Shown here piece after piece: positions 1 to 10,496 of a stretch of DNA of 64,000 nt. Where the stretch lies: positions 372,001 to 436,000 of the forward strand of contig QEYB01000228.1 in the NCBI GenBank assembly GCA_017562135.1, read 5' to 3'. Source of the stretch: Dipylidium caninum. Taxonomy: Eukaryota > Platyhelminthes > Cestoda > Cyclophyllidea > Dipylidiidae. The notes beneath the pieces were generated by a model. It saw nothing but the letters and a program-made list of their open reading frames with translations, searched no databases and was not told where the DNA came from. The stretch's first letter is position 1; every line of letters begins with the position of its first letter. The position numbers and the translations under genes are program-made.

Positions 1-1840
1 CACGTGTGTCCTCGCAAGGGGTTCCAACGCCCATAGTAAAAGTGTGTGAGGGAAGTCATAGGACCTACGACTGAGGGTGAAATCAAAACGTCAAGCTCCC
101 GCATTTTTCCTAACCGTCATACTACTAATTACTTGAAATCAGTAGGGGACGCTGACAGTCACAAGACACGGAAGGGGAATTCGGCCTCCATTAATGATAG
201 CGCAAGACGCCCCTCGGACTTAGGTGGATCTATGATCCGATAAACAATTGTAGTGAAATACCGACTGAAAAGACATGGGACATGTTAGACGAAACGTGAG
301 GGTAAGCCATATTTTAGTAGTATAGCTGAGGTACAAAAAAAGAAAGCAAACACAAGGACCAAGTTGGGAGGCACGATAACACGATACATACTTATCGGCC
401 ATAGTTTCAACTAAGCCTGGTTTAATTAATAGGTAGACAGAGATTAGAAGCTGGCACCCCCCGTAGACATTCGGCCGTATTGCCAACCAGTGTTTAGTCG
501 TCGTCAAATGAACTTGGGCAACCCAGAAACGTCCCCCCACCTAAGATCCGAGTGGTGCAAGTCAAACAGGTGGTGAAAAGGTCCACAGAAGTCACATCGC
601 AGTAGATATGATCAGCAAGTCACGCAAAATATGCAAGAAAGTGAAGAGTAAATCAACCTGAAGTAAATGAAAAATGGAAAAGCGTTGTCGTTCCAAGGCG
701 AATGGGTCAGTACCGAATAAGGAGCCAAAAGGAGGCCTCAGGCGGAAGCAGAGACTAAATGGGTGTTCAGGCCTCGAGAGTGGAACAAACTGTGACCACA
801 CAAGACGATAGACTAAACTGTGTACTGTGAACAGCATCCGCGTTTATGCTCGAGTTCGCAACTTGGGTTGAACTTTTAACCGATGGCTCGAGTACTTCTC
901 CCTTCTCCACCCCCGGAAGATGCACATAGGAGATTGACGCCAAAAACAAAAAAAAGGTACACCAGAATTTCTGTCACTAGGATTGGCAATACCACAATCG
1001 AAGGCTGCTTCCACTTAAAATAGAACTTGATTGATGGAACCAAAAGGGGAGTTGAGTGTGGGTGACTGTCGGAACGTTTCTCTCGACACATCACAAGCTC
1101 CCACATAAGTTGGTATGTTTGCTGCCCTCTACCTCACCTATGGATAAAAGAATGCTGCTTTTAGTTGTTTACATTGCTTTTGATAGACTGCCAATAAACA
1201 AGTCATGTTTCCTCCTCCGTGGACTGCTAAAAAAACCACATACATAGAGGAGAGGCGAGCTTTGCCGGTGTTTACATAAGAAATCCTGGGTGATTCGAGT
1301 GGATACCCTAAACGGCTAGACGGTGAGTGTGAAATAAACTGCTTTTAAATGTGACGCGAGGGAGTATTCCACTCGAGTACACTGTTCTCGTCTCACTTAA
1401 TGCCCTTAACTTGGTCTCTGCACACATGTGGCTCAAAGACACTCGGAAGAAATACCAACTTGTGTACATGAGGAATGCTCAAGATGCCACTTCAACTTGA
1501 GCGGTGGAAGCTCGCTTCCCTACGACTACCAGTATTCCTCGTGTCATTCACACTTTACACGAGGAATGCAGGGATTAACTGAGAATATTTCAATAATCTG
1601 GCAATATGAAAGGCACCAGTACAACGTGGAGGGTACGTGTTGAAGCAAAATAAGTTACACTAGCGACGGTGTGCACGGTAAGATGATAAAGAGCTCGGGT
1701 AACAAACTCTAGCCTGACAGGCGATTTCAACCCCTCTTTTGAAAATAGACAGAAGCAAACTTAAATTACAGAAGTATCTGAACGATTATAAATAGTTACA
1801 TCTACAAAATGAAGTGAAGACGAGTGAGTGTGTACTTTAC
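1..1840. other. AT-rich stretch, no gene recognised
   Basis: This part of the AT-rich left end has only short open frames and no motif that I recognise. If the F-box exon just to the right is real, its gene runs leftward, so downstream exons such as WD40 or leucine-rich repeats would be expected here on the minus strand. I looked for the usual continuation of an F-box (a cysteine and tryptophan-rich helix) and found none that was convincing. A 71-codon plus-strand frame at 1428-1643 is cysteine and histidine containing but matches nothing that I know. Confidence 0.5.
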
Positions 1841-1915
1841 CGGGACGCAGATAGCTGAAGATCCGGAGGACGATTTCAAGTGGAAGCCACTTGACAAAGT
1901 CGTGACAATTTTCTC
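1841..1915 (-). CDS. Probable F-box exon (partial gene)
   Basis: The minus-strand frame reads DFVKWLPLEIVLRIFSYL followed by RPG, which fits the N-terminal half of an F-box: Leu-Pro, acidic residue, hydrophobic spacing, then I-F-S-Y-L. F-box proteins bind Skp1 and present substrates to SCF ubiquitin ligases. The leading Asp-Phe before Leu-Pro resembles F-box/WD-repeat proteins, but no WD repeats are visible, so the subtype is open. The frame ends at CCCG followed by GTAAAG, an acceptable splice donor, consistent with an exon end inside the domain. The 5' boundary is uncertain: AG dinucleotides near 1913-1917 could be acceptors, but the pyrimidine tract is poor. The open frame continues upstream to about 1985 without a clear ATG. 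It stands alone in AT-rich DNA, so it may be one exon of an intron-rich gene or a fragment of one. Confidence 0.42.
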
Positions 1916-4900
1916 TCTCACAACCCGAATGAAGTCTTGAGGCCAGTCGTAAACTTTCGCAGTGGCCCAAAGGTAAATTGGCCTGATTTAAGCGAAAAAA
2001 AACTCAGGTGTACGCGGTATGCTCTAGCACCATTCGTAGAAAATGCATAGGTAAAAAGAAGACCTGGGGTTTTAAAATAAGACCTAATAACTTTATTGAA
2101 GCGCTCACAGTTATATCCTCCAATAAGCGATGCTTCTGGGCATTCGATAACACGTTATATATTTTCGATATTAACTAAAAAAACACCAGTTAAAAGTGTG
2201 TCATAATGTTTGGCGGTCTAGGCAGTAGGCTACACAGTACCTGAAATGACTCATTTCCATCCAATGTGACCGTGACATCATGTCTAGATAGTAAAAGTGA
2301 GGAACGTTAAAATATGTGCTCACTGATTAAAACTGGAAAACTTTGGCTTGAAACCTAATTTGTACAAACGAGACGGCTCGTCAACCTATGAGGATTGAAA
2401 TAAACAGAAGGTAAGCACAACAATGGTATACCTCAACTGAAACGCATTCAGACAGTTCGGGAGGGGTAAGGCAGGGTCTTTTTGAACAGCCAGTCATTTT
2501 ATGTGAAACTGAAAAGAAAAAACGACGGCAGGCGAGTGGGGGGTCGGCAACGCACTCAAAGGTTTATGTTTACAAGTTTAGGCAAATTTACGAGCTGTAA
2601 GGAATAATAAGAGATAGGTTGGACTGTGTAATAAGGCATCGACATGATATATGCATGTCGACGGAATTCAGCAAGAAAGTCGAGAATAAATCACTGAGCT
2701 CACATTTATGTCTTACCTTAGTTTGTCAACCACAAAGTATCAACCTAAAGTCCAAAAATGAAGCCTCGAAACAAATGTGACAACGGGAAAGCAACGTGCT
2801 CAAAAAGCACTACCAAGAAAGTAGCGAGAAACATGGGGAGACCACACCAAAATCGCCGCCCTCGAGTAGCTGCTCCCCAATTGGTGAAATTATTTCTAGG
2901 ACGCAATGCAGCACTAATGATTCGATTATTAAATTCTATTTCCCACTGACTTATTATTTGCGATTTCACTCGATTTAATTAGGATAAATACTAATTAGCA
3001 AACTGTGTAGATTGGTGCTTATCATATTGGAGTGAAATTTGCGCAAATACAGCACACGTCGATAAATTTCGTCATCATCTATTTGGACACTTAGTTAGCT
3101 ATGAAGTATTCCGGGACACGTGAACCCTAAATATCCACCCTCCTTATGCGCACAGGCGGCATAAAACAGTTTGTATTCCTGAAAGAATTTTAACGGCCAT
3201 CTTAAGTAAACGTGTAACTTAGAAATATTCCCATTTACCATTGTTCTGCAAATTTTCCGAAAGGCCCCTGCGTTTACATTACCTCTTTTGAAGGTGTAAA
3301 TAATTGCCTTTAGCCTCGGGAAGTTTGGGTTGACGACTTTGATACAAGCCCCGTTTGTAGCTTTTAAATCCTTCAAGACTTACCAGCAAATCCAAAAACT
3401 CATATAGTTAAGAAGCTTCTAAGCCGGGATAATGGAACTTTGTTTGACCCAAAAAGTACTTCTATGCATTGTTTCTATTTTATTTTCCACTTCTTCTTCG
3501 TTTCTCTCTTAAATGTTTGGTCGATATACAATGATGTGCAATAAAGGTGGTTTTGCATTCATTGGAGGAAAGTCATCTTTTTCGTATATTCCTTATTTTA
3601 TTACTGTCGCACGTGAGTACTATAACGTATTTTGGATATAAGTGGATATTGTTCTCTATCAGCATCTGCTGTTCGATATCCCTGATAAAAGTGTCCCTAG
3701 TTAACCGGAGTAGACGTATGGAGTTTAGATGTTAGTTAAATTGTAACCAACCTCAAGTAAAACTCGACATTAATTTACGGTGTGTGTTATTTGTAATAGT
3801 GCAATATTTACCAAAAAGCACTTTGACAAGCTGTCTCTCTTGTTACTTTTTGAATCACCTCCCCAATAATAGTAAATCCGTTCCATGTAAGGAATCATTG
3901 ATCATAAAATCACCGTGACTGAAAAGTTGAGGCCAAGTTGTTATTTGACAAACAATCAGATTTTACAGCATCACTGCGGCCGAGTGCAATCCTTCTTATC
4001 ATATATTTTCTAAATTCTGTAGTTACTTATATCCCCTACTTACATCTACTAACCTTATAAATTCTTCACACTTAGAGCCGAGAAGAGCAAATCTTAAAGT
4101 CAAAACCGACAGATTGTCTTGTAATTGGCAGATGGACGAGGTCTGACTCCTCCCTTCATCGTGCAAACTGCCGAAAGTTACACAGCCTTATAGTATGTTA
4201 AATTGAAGCAATGTTAGGTTTACGGAATTACACAAAAAACATACAGCTATCCTAATTTAATGGAGTTTTTCGTTAAATACTCTTCCTTTGAAGAGCCTTC
4301 TCAGTTTGTGATCCGTCGGGGACACCTAATCTTCCTCCTAGAAGAATTTACACCTCCACGTTGAGGTGAAAACCCAAACGACATTAGCGATTTGTGACTG
4401 CAGAAACCCCTTCAGAGTTTTAAAGGGAAGTTGTGTCTTTCAATCTCGCATTTTTAGCTATTTTGTCGCAGTTCCAGTAAGTTGAAAACGCGTCAGTCTT
4501 TGTAGAGGGGAAGGTGAAGGGACCAAACCAAGTGTTGCGCACCTACTCTACCCGAGAAGCGAAGATCAAACTAAAAGTTGTTGTTGCGTTATGATTAACG
4601 ACGATGAGATGTCAGTTTGTAAATGTAACGTTACAAATCATTCGTTTACACACCTGACAAAGGTGAACTGACTAAAGCGGGCCCATTACCGACGTAGAGG
4701 GCCGAGGATGGAACTGCAAATCTCACTACCTACACGATCGGCAAACCCATTCTCTTTTAAAATAAGCCCTTGGTATGTTCACAAGTCGGCAGATGTTGCA
4801 CTTAAAACCGAGTGAGATGCACAACAGCAGGGCTAGATAACGTTTAGGTCTCTAACTCGTCTACTCAGGCCCTTCTGATTTCAAATTTACAGAGGAATAC

Positions 4901-6150
4901 GTCCGATTGGACCGTGGCGTAGAAAGCCTAACAGATGCCAAGCTGGCAGGTTGACAACATCTCGGGCCTCTCCCCTTCCACGGCCAACCTACCATTAAAT
5001 CAGCGTCAGTAGGTGCCTAAGGCATTCCTCATACGCCAAGAGTTGTGCACCTCACTGCCCTGTGGCATTTGTCCTCCCAACAGAGTGGTTAAATGTTCGA
5101 AGGTTAAATTTATCTGATGACTTGTGCCTTTTGACTGTCAAACTAGCGACACGATAGAAAGACGAAATGATTTATGGAAGAACAACAGCCTAATACCTTT
5201 TTCGTATTCGTTGTAATTTTTAGCCCCCTGTCTTGGCCCTCCTGGGTCTGACGGTGTGGTCGGTTCTTTCCGACTGTAGTTCATCTTCTCTGGAAGCCAC
5301 TTGAATTAAAGTAATTTTAAATAGCCAACCAAAGCGAAAATTAAATCATCATCGCCTCTACGAGCTCTATTTATGTATTCCAATATTTAAACAATCAAAG
5401 ATTATTTGATTTTTTTCACTTACGTCCCCATCCCAACTCTTGCTCGGAATTTGTTTTAACCAAATAAGGGAAAGTCTGCAGAAACACATTTCCCATTGAC
5501 ATGGTTTTGATTGGCTGACAATCAGTTTATAATCTAAATCTTCTTATTGTTTACTATAGGTATAAAACAAACAATTTTTAGGTCGTTTACCTCACCCACT
5601 TGTCTTTTCAACTTTCAAGTCACAAAACTTTTTTTGTCTCTGCCATCTGCACAATGCTCGAGCATTTTTCCTTTGTATTAGTGGGGAGTTTGCAATTGAC
5701 CCTCCTCTCAGTAGGCGCATTAAAACTGTCCGGCTTTTTGCATAAAATTCCCGTCCGAAACCTGTTGTTCATATTTTATATGGCAGGTTATTACAACGTT
5801 ACGTTAAGATTTAGTGGGCCATAATTATTTATTACACTGTGTGGATATTTGAATTAACAGAAAGTAAAATAGCTTTACCAAATCCTACTCTTGCAAGTCC
5901 AAATTACTTTTCTAAAATTCTAAAGCTAAAGGGAATTATAAAAAACCCCCCTAAGACGTGAAAAAAATCACCGTAATGCTGAAAATATTGTGTACTTCGA
6001 TGTCTTACAAGAGTGGACAAACACATGGTGAATTTTGGTGGATACACCGTCTCTCCATCCTTTGTCGACAGGTTTTTGCCTTGCCACTTAGTAGATGCCA
6101 CTTCGCCTCCTCTCCATGGCGGGCGCCTACACGACAGGCAGGGCTACCGG
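1916..6150. other. AT-rich stretch, possible intron or intergenic
   Basis: AT-rich sequence with short open frames only. A 93-codon minus-strand frame at 3095-3376 is unusually long for this composition. It contains a possible donor (GTAATG after AAAGAG) and an acceptor-like CTTTCAG, and a perfect GTAAGT lies just upstream of it on the same strand near 3383-3388, but the peptide matches no family that I know. If the F-box exon at 1841-1915 is real, this would be the 5' side of that gene. A small hairpin is listed separately. Nothing else was recognised. Confidence 0.4.
2641..2662. repeat. Short perfect hairpin
   Basis: CGACATG and CATGTCG flank a 7-base ATATATG loop, giving a 7-8 bp stem. 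It is isolated and has no U-tract or other sign of a terminator or RNA gene, so it may be chance. Confidence 0.3.
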
Positions 6151-8976
6151 AGGCGACTTAATTAAATGATTTATGAGGGCTTAACTCACCCACTCTTTGA
6201 CCAATTGTTGTTTTCTTTATATATGCTATTGTGCGCCTCCCTCCAGTGTAAGCAGCCAGTATCGCGGTCGGCTGCCCACCTCCGTCGAAGAGTTCCTTCC
6301 TATGGGGGAGAGAGAGAGTAAGTAACGTGCCCTGACGGTTATGACGGTGGAAATTCGTCATGTGATGACAAACACAGCTCGGCACAACCTCCAACGCCTG
6401 TCATAACGCTGGCATCTGCGACTGTCTTTGTTAACTTCACTGGTGCAAGAATGATGGATTTGCGAACGCACCGCATATTGGAGTAAATTGAACTTCAGAG
6501 CTAATTCGAATACGCGGAATAGCCGATTAAAATTCCTACTGCCTTCTCGAGTCACTCCTATTCGAGCAGAAAATGTTGTCACTGTTCGAGGAGGCGCCCC
6601 TGAATTGGGTGGAAAGGAATTAAATCTCCTCATATCAACACGAGCACAATGTTCACCAACCATAGAAACAACTCCAGCCTCGTTGTCCTGAGCCGAACGA
6701 TCTGGTGGCCACAAGTTGTCGGCTGGCTGGACGGAGTCGCCTCTGCCGATTATGGCCATTGACGCTGTGGGCGTGGGAGAGTGAGGAAAGGCGGGAGGAA
6801 AGAGTCACAAAAGTCTGATTCACTGATGCCAAATCGCGTCCACAGGGCAGAGTCGAGGGTGCGGGCGACGGGAGAATGATAGGACGACCTGTCCGCGCTC
6901 GTAAGTTTGCCTTTTTACCCTCCATTAATTCAGCCATACAATTCTACTTTTAGTAGCCATGAGAGCCACCGCGTTGGATCCATCACTGGGAAGGCGGTGA
7001 TGGAAGGAAAGAAGAGAACGGGGGCCTAAAGCGTTGAATCTTAAAACCCTCATTTGACAACTGGGGGAGTTTGACTATATTTTAAAAAGTTCCCACGCCG
7101 CCGGGGAGGCGAGGAACTCCACCTCTTTGATAATTAATAACTTCAGTGATGCGAAAGCGAACGATGTGGCCGACGAGGCACACACATACAAGCGGCCGCA
7201 GTTCGGTTTCCGCGTGTTACCTCGGAGCAAAACGCGACAGATTAGTCAAATCGGCCCCACTTAACTACTTGGGAACACTTGGGAGGAATTGAAATGACTC
7301 GGCGGGAAATCTGTGCGTCCCCTCGAAATGTGATTCACGGACGCGGGACCCCCCGGGTTGGAAGGACGCCTGGCGGAGTGTTACATTTGCTCACACGCAT
7401 TGGTACGTCCGGTGGAGTCATGTTTCCCACAATCAGTGCAAATTGGAAGGACTTTCCCCTATTCACAAGGAGTTCAACCCTTGCCCGATTTCCCCCTCTC
7501 CTGCTCCTTATTAGATTCTTTAGGTAGTCTACGTCGCAGTTAAACAAAACAAATGAGTAAAAACGAAGCCGCAAATGATTTTCTTATTGCCAAAGTGAAT
7601 ACACGTAAGGGTTTACTATCATGACTGTCTCCTTGGCTTTCACATTGTCTAGTCTAAACAGAATGACGGAAAGCGGGCTGGGAGAGACGCCACGGGTTAC
7701 GCGTCCTGAACGATTGGCGTCTAATTAACTAAAAATCAAAGGTAAATAACACACAAACATAAGTAGCATAGTTAAGTAAGTGAAGAAAAGTGGTGTCCAC
7801 GGCAAATATTCCCCTCAATCAAGTAGGTTGTGATGCGCATTAGCGGGCGATTAACATGCCGAAGGCATCGTTCAACCCACAGGATGAGGGGTAACTTTTG
7901 CCGAAAAACGCTAGTCCACCTCCCAATTCCCCTCACTCATTCATCCGCCAACTCACTTGCCCGAAATGACCGCCTATTCTCGCATTAGTGGGCGAGCACT
8001 GCCTCAGTGCCATCTGCCCTTCTCCCCCCTCAGCCAATCAGCCGCCTCGCCTCCCCTCCACCAATCAGCGGTGTGCCAGCTGATCGGTTATTATGCTTCG
8101 CTGTGTTTGCGCGACCACGCGTGTACGTATCGATTTTTGGCCTGACTGCTAACAATAGACCAATGAGAAGAGAGGAGAAGTGGCGGAAGGTGTTGACTTA
8201 TGCCTGCTTCTCGTCTCAACTCCACCGCCCCAAGGAGTGACGATTTTGTCTACCTGCGACGGCTATTGTGGCCTAATTATCCCCCTTAATAGCCTCCTTT
8301 TATTAAGACAATAGGGAGCAAGTGAGATCAATTGGTGGGAAAGTCACTTGTCAACATTGTCACATTATCGAATGACTTATCATTTTGAATGGCATGAGAG
8401 ACACCACCTTTGATGTAAAACTTAACGGTTGACCAAAACGACCACAGACTAAAGTCCGGACCAACTGCGCCAGGGCACCGCAATTTGTGTTGCACGGGGA
8501 ATTTAGTTTTTCCCACTTTCAGTCAATAAAAAACAGCTGTTTGACGAATCACGACGTGTTGTGCGGGTCTTCACTCCCATTCAAGGCCAGTCAGTGATTT
8601 CCCCAAGTGGCTCATTCGCCGGAGGGGGGATGGCATTCCCGGCCACCCTTTTTGCCATCTTGCGCTGTGGCGGTCGGACTAAATGGGCTTCAACGCCAGC
8701 GGAGAGAAGACTCGAATCCCGTCACTCGGCACAGTGAAGTTCACCAGACAGCAAGAAGCTTTCCAAATGTCCTCCTCGACGCCAGGTGGCGAGCAGTAGT
8801 CTGTCCGTAGCCAGAACAGACTCGAGGAGCAGAGGAAGACCGCTGAAGGCGAAGATTTGTTGTCTTCCGGTCGTGGTGAGTGAAACAAGTGTATCGGAGA
8901 CCAGTGAGGAGGATTTCTCCTTCGCTGGAGGTTAAATGGAGAAAATTTGGGAGGAAAACGGTTTGAGTAACCCTTC
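6151..8976. other. GC-richer stretch with CCAAT motifs, no gene recognised
   Basis: Base composition shifts here from AT-rich to balanced or GC-rich and CpG becomes common. Open frames of up to 133 codons (6358-6759, minus) overlap others on both strands and show no domain. The stretch includes a cluster of CCAAT motifs (listed separately). A minus-strand frame at 8328-8516 contains GPDFSLW, faintly like the SPDL...FLW region of some transposases, but without supporting motifs. Confidence 0.4.
8034..8164 (+). promoter_or_regulatory. Cluster of CCAAT boxes (possible promoter)
   Basis: CCAATCAG occurs at 8034-8041 and again at 8061-8068, 27 bp apart, followed by ACCAATGAG near 8159. Paired CCAAT boxes about 25-35 bp apart are a known arrangement of NF-Y sites in animal promoters. 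The surroundings are GC-rich with CpG. No clear first exon follows, so the promoter role is inferred. Confidence 0.3.
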
Positions 8977-9030
8977 GGCGGAGGCGGAGGCGGAGGCGGA
9001 GGCGGAGGCGGAGGCGGAGGAGGAGGAGGA
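8977..9030 (+). repeat. GGCGGA hexamer microsatellite
   Basis: About seven tandem GGCGGA units run into GGA triplets. On the minus strand it would encode alternating Arg-Leu, which explains the low-complexity 139-codon frame over it. That frame should not be taken as a gene. Confidence 0.9.
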
Positions 9031-9186
9031 ACAGGAGGACGAAGACGACTAGGACGATAAGCAGGAGAAAGCGGAGGAGGTTTTTTGCCTTAATTCCGCA
9101 TTCTGCTGGTTTCAAAAGCAGTACGTCGCCCATGGAGACGTCAGTTGGGCAAAATTGCACTGAATGTCAGTACAACAAGCCAAATA

Positions 9187-9335
9187 TTAGGTTGCAAATC
9201 ATGAAATGGGCTTTGAGTATAAATAGAAAACAAAAGACTCACTTTTTTCCACATTATTTATCAAATTCAATTGAGGTAATTTTCCATTGGCATCTAAGAT
9301 TTTCTGCCAACGGTTTGGCAAGTCATGTAAGGATC
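9187..9335 (-). mobile_element. Mariner-like 3' end, copy M1 (truncated)
   Basis: Read on the minus strand, this encodes LPNRWQKILDANGK, the usual C-terminal signature of mariner transposases (Leu-Pro-x-Arg-Trp-Gln-Lys-hydrophobic-hydrophobic-Asp). A neighbouring frame then gives SIEFDK and a stop, so a small frameshift is present. At the far end the top strand reads TTAGGTTGCAAATC directly after a TA dinucleotide at 9185-9186. That matches the form of mariner terminal repeats and the TA target of the family. Everything upstream of the last 45 or so codons is missing, and R-type repeat sequence takes over near 9345. It is an inactive relic. Copy M2, 0.5 kb to the right, shares the same 3' sequence (CATGAAATGGGCTTT and the A-rich 3' region). 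Confidence 0.72.
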
Positions 9336-9344
9336 GACGGCCTT

Positions 9345-9655
9345 AATTGCTCATCCTCCTGAGCCTCCTCGGGTCCTCCTCCAACTCCGGCCTCCTCTTC
9401 CTCCTTGGCTCCTTCTCCTCCTCTTCTTCCTCGACTCCTCCTCCTCCCGCCTCCTCGCCTCCCGTCGTCGTCGTCGTCGTCGTCATCGTCGTCGCCGTCG
9501 TCGTTGTCGACACGGGCCAGCGGTCCACCTCGAGGCGAGGCGCCTTCACGATTCTCAACTTGTCAGAATGACATTTTCGTGACTGACGTCAACCACTTTC
9601 TTCTTTTCGAGGATCCACCTCCGAATGCCTCGTTACTGTTTCTCGAAGCCCCTTG
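9345..9655. repeat. Repeat R, copy R1a
   Basis: This contains a CCT-rich tract, a GTC triplet tract (9464-9508), and then a unique stretch ending GCGCCTTCACGATTCTCA with an acute match to the reverse complement of 45861-46092. The similarity covers both the low-complexity tract and the flanking unique sequence, so it is a true repeat family and not shared microsatellite content. Its right end (about 9612-9655) also resembles the start of R1b, which suggests that R1a and R1b are overlapping pieces. No protein frame is conserved between copies. Confidence 0.7.
9464..9508 (+). repeat. GTC triplet microsatellite inside R1a
   Basis: GTC repeats with a few ATC/GCC interruptions follow a CCT-rich run. 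The inverted R2 copy has the equivalent interrupted GAC/GAT tract near 45966-45994, so the tract belongs to the repeat family. Confidence 0.85.
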
Positions 9656-9738
9656 ACTTGTAAAAGAAAAGTGGATTAGGTAAATCGCTTTTCCGCAACC
9701 ATCTGGTTTCCACGAAACGTAGAGCAAAAATGGGGCGC

Positions 9739-10105
9739 AAACACAGGAAACCATGAAATGGGCTTTCACAATAAAAGACAACAAGCAAAAGCGCGTTTTT
9801 CGCATTATTTATTAAATTCAATGGAAATGACTTCGCTTGGCAAGTGCGATTTCCGGCCGACGGTGGACGAAGCCTCAGACAGGCTCTTCTGAAAAAGCTC
9901 CATTTTCGGAGTCAATAGCCGATTCAACGTCCTTTTACAGTTTCTCCTTGGTTTTTGTGCCTCTTTCCTCTCCAAAATAGTTGCCACATGTGCAGAAATA
10001 TCGGGTGAGTGTGGTGGCAAAGGCGGTAAAAGCTGCTATTGTCGAGGTATTCTTTTTTGTGTGGTTTGTCAACAGGGAGAGACGTCTTGCGTGGCGATGC
10101 CGAGT
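9739..10105 (-). mobile_element. Mariner-like transposase 3' part, copy M2
   Basis: The minus strand shows PPLPPHSPDIS, a decayed form of the mariner PHPPYSPDL block holding the third catalytic aspartate. Downstream sit KMELFQKSL and a C-terminal IEFNK plus stop that match copy M1. Upstream, in another frame, are RKTSLPVDKPH and KEYLDN, which correspond to the mariner NRKG...DNARPH region, so at least one frameshift lies between the blocks and the DN of DNARPH is altered. The 3' non-coding region (CATGAAATGGGCTTT, then an A-rich stretch) is shared with M1. The terminal repeat is poorly kept. The element lies between two R pieces and is not active. Confidence 0.68.
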
Positions 10106-10375
10106 GAGCGATGCTGGTTGCCCCTTCCACGAGGGAGTCCACCGCCCCGTGAATGGCTGCCTCCTCGGCGTCCCCGAAGCCCCTCCAGCCGGGCCGCGTG
10201 CCACTTCCAAGTCGTGCCGAGAAAAGGCGGCTGTGGTGTCGCCGGAAAAAGCCAACAAAAATGGCCTAAAAACGGGAATAATTCTACGAGGTGGGTGAGA
10301 AGAACGTCTTTAAGGTGATAAATGGAAATATGTGGGGAGGCGCGGTGCCATGCCTCTTTCGCGGGCGTGGGTGAA
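10106..10375. repeat. Repeat R, copy R1b
   Basis: This matches the reverse complement of 45536-45870, including GAAAAGGCGGCTGTG and ATATGTGGGGAGGCG blocks. In the inverted copy, this part continues directly into the R1a-type part. Here the two are separated by the M2 mariner remnant and an overlapping segment. The minus strand is open for 119 codons (10069-10428), but the frame is not kept in the other copy, so I do not call a protein. Confidence 0.7.
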
Positions 10376-10439
10376 CTCAGACGAGACGAAAAGACTTCTT
10401 CCAGAGTTTCCTGCCCATCAAAATACATTCACGAGGAAT

Positions 10440-10440
<1 letters not shown>

Positions 10441-10470
<30 letters not shown>

Positions 10471-10496
10471 ACGGGCAGGCAGGCAGACGGACGAAC
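10441..10496 (+). repeat. GGCA tetranucleotide microsatellite
   Basis: A run of GGCA units with two GACG interruptions starts about 65 bp after the end of R1b. On the minus strand it gives Ala-Cys-Leu-Pro repeats, which inflate several false open frames. A GGA-rich purine tract follows at about 10560-10625. Confidence 0.9.

Noticed and set aside
8328..8516. A transposase-like GPDFSLW motif
   Set aside because: Only a few residues resemble the SPDL...FLW block of DDE transposases, and no upstream or downstream motif supports it.
8741..9160. A 139-codon minus frame with Leu-Arg repeats
   Set aside because: Much of its length comes from translating the GGCGGA microsatellite.
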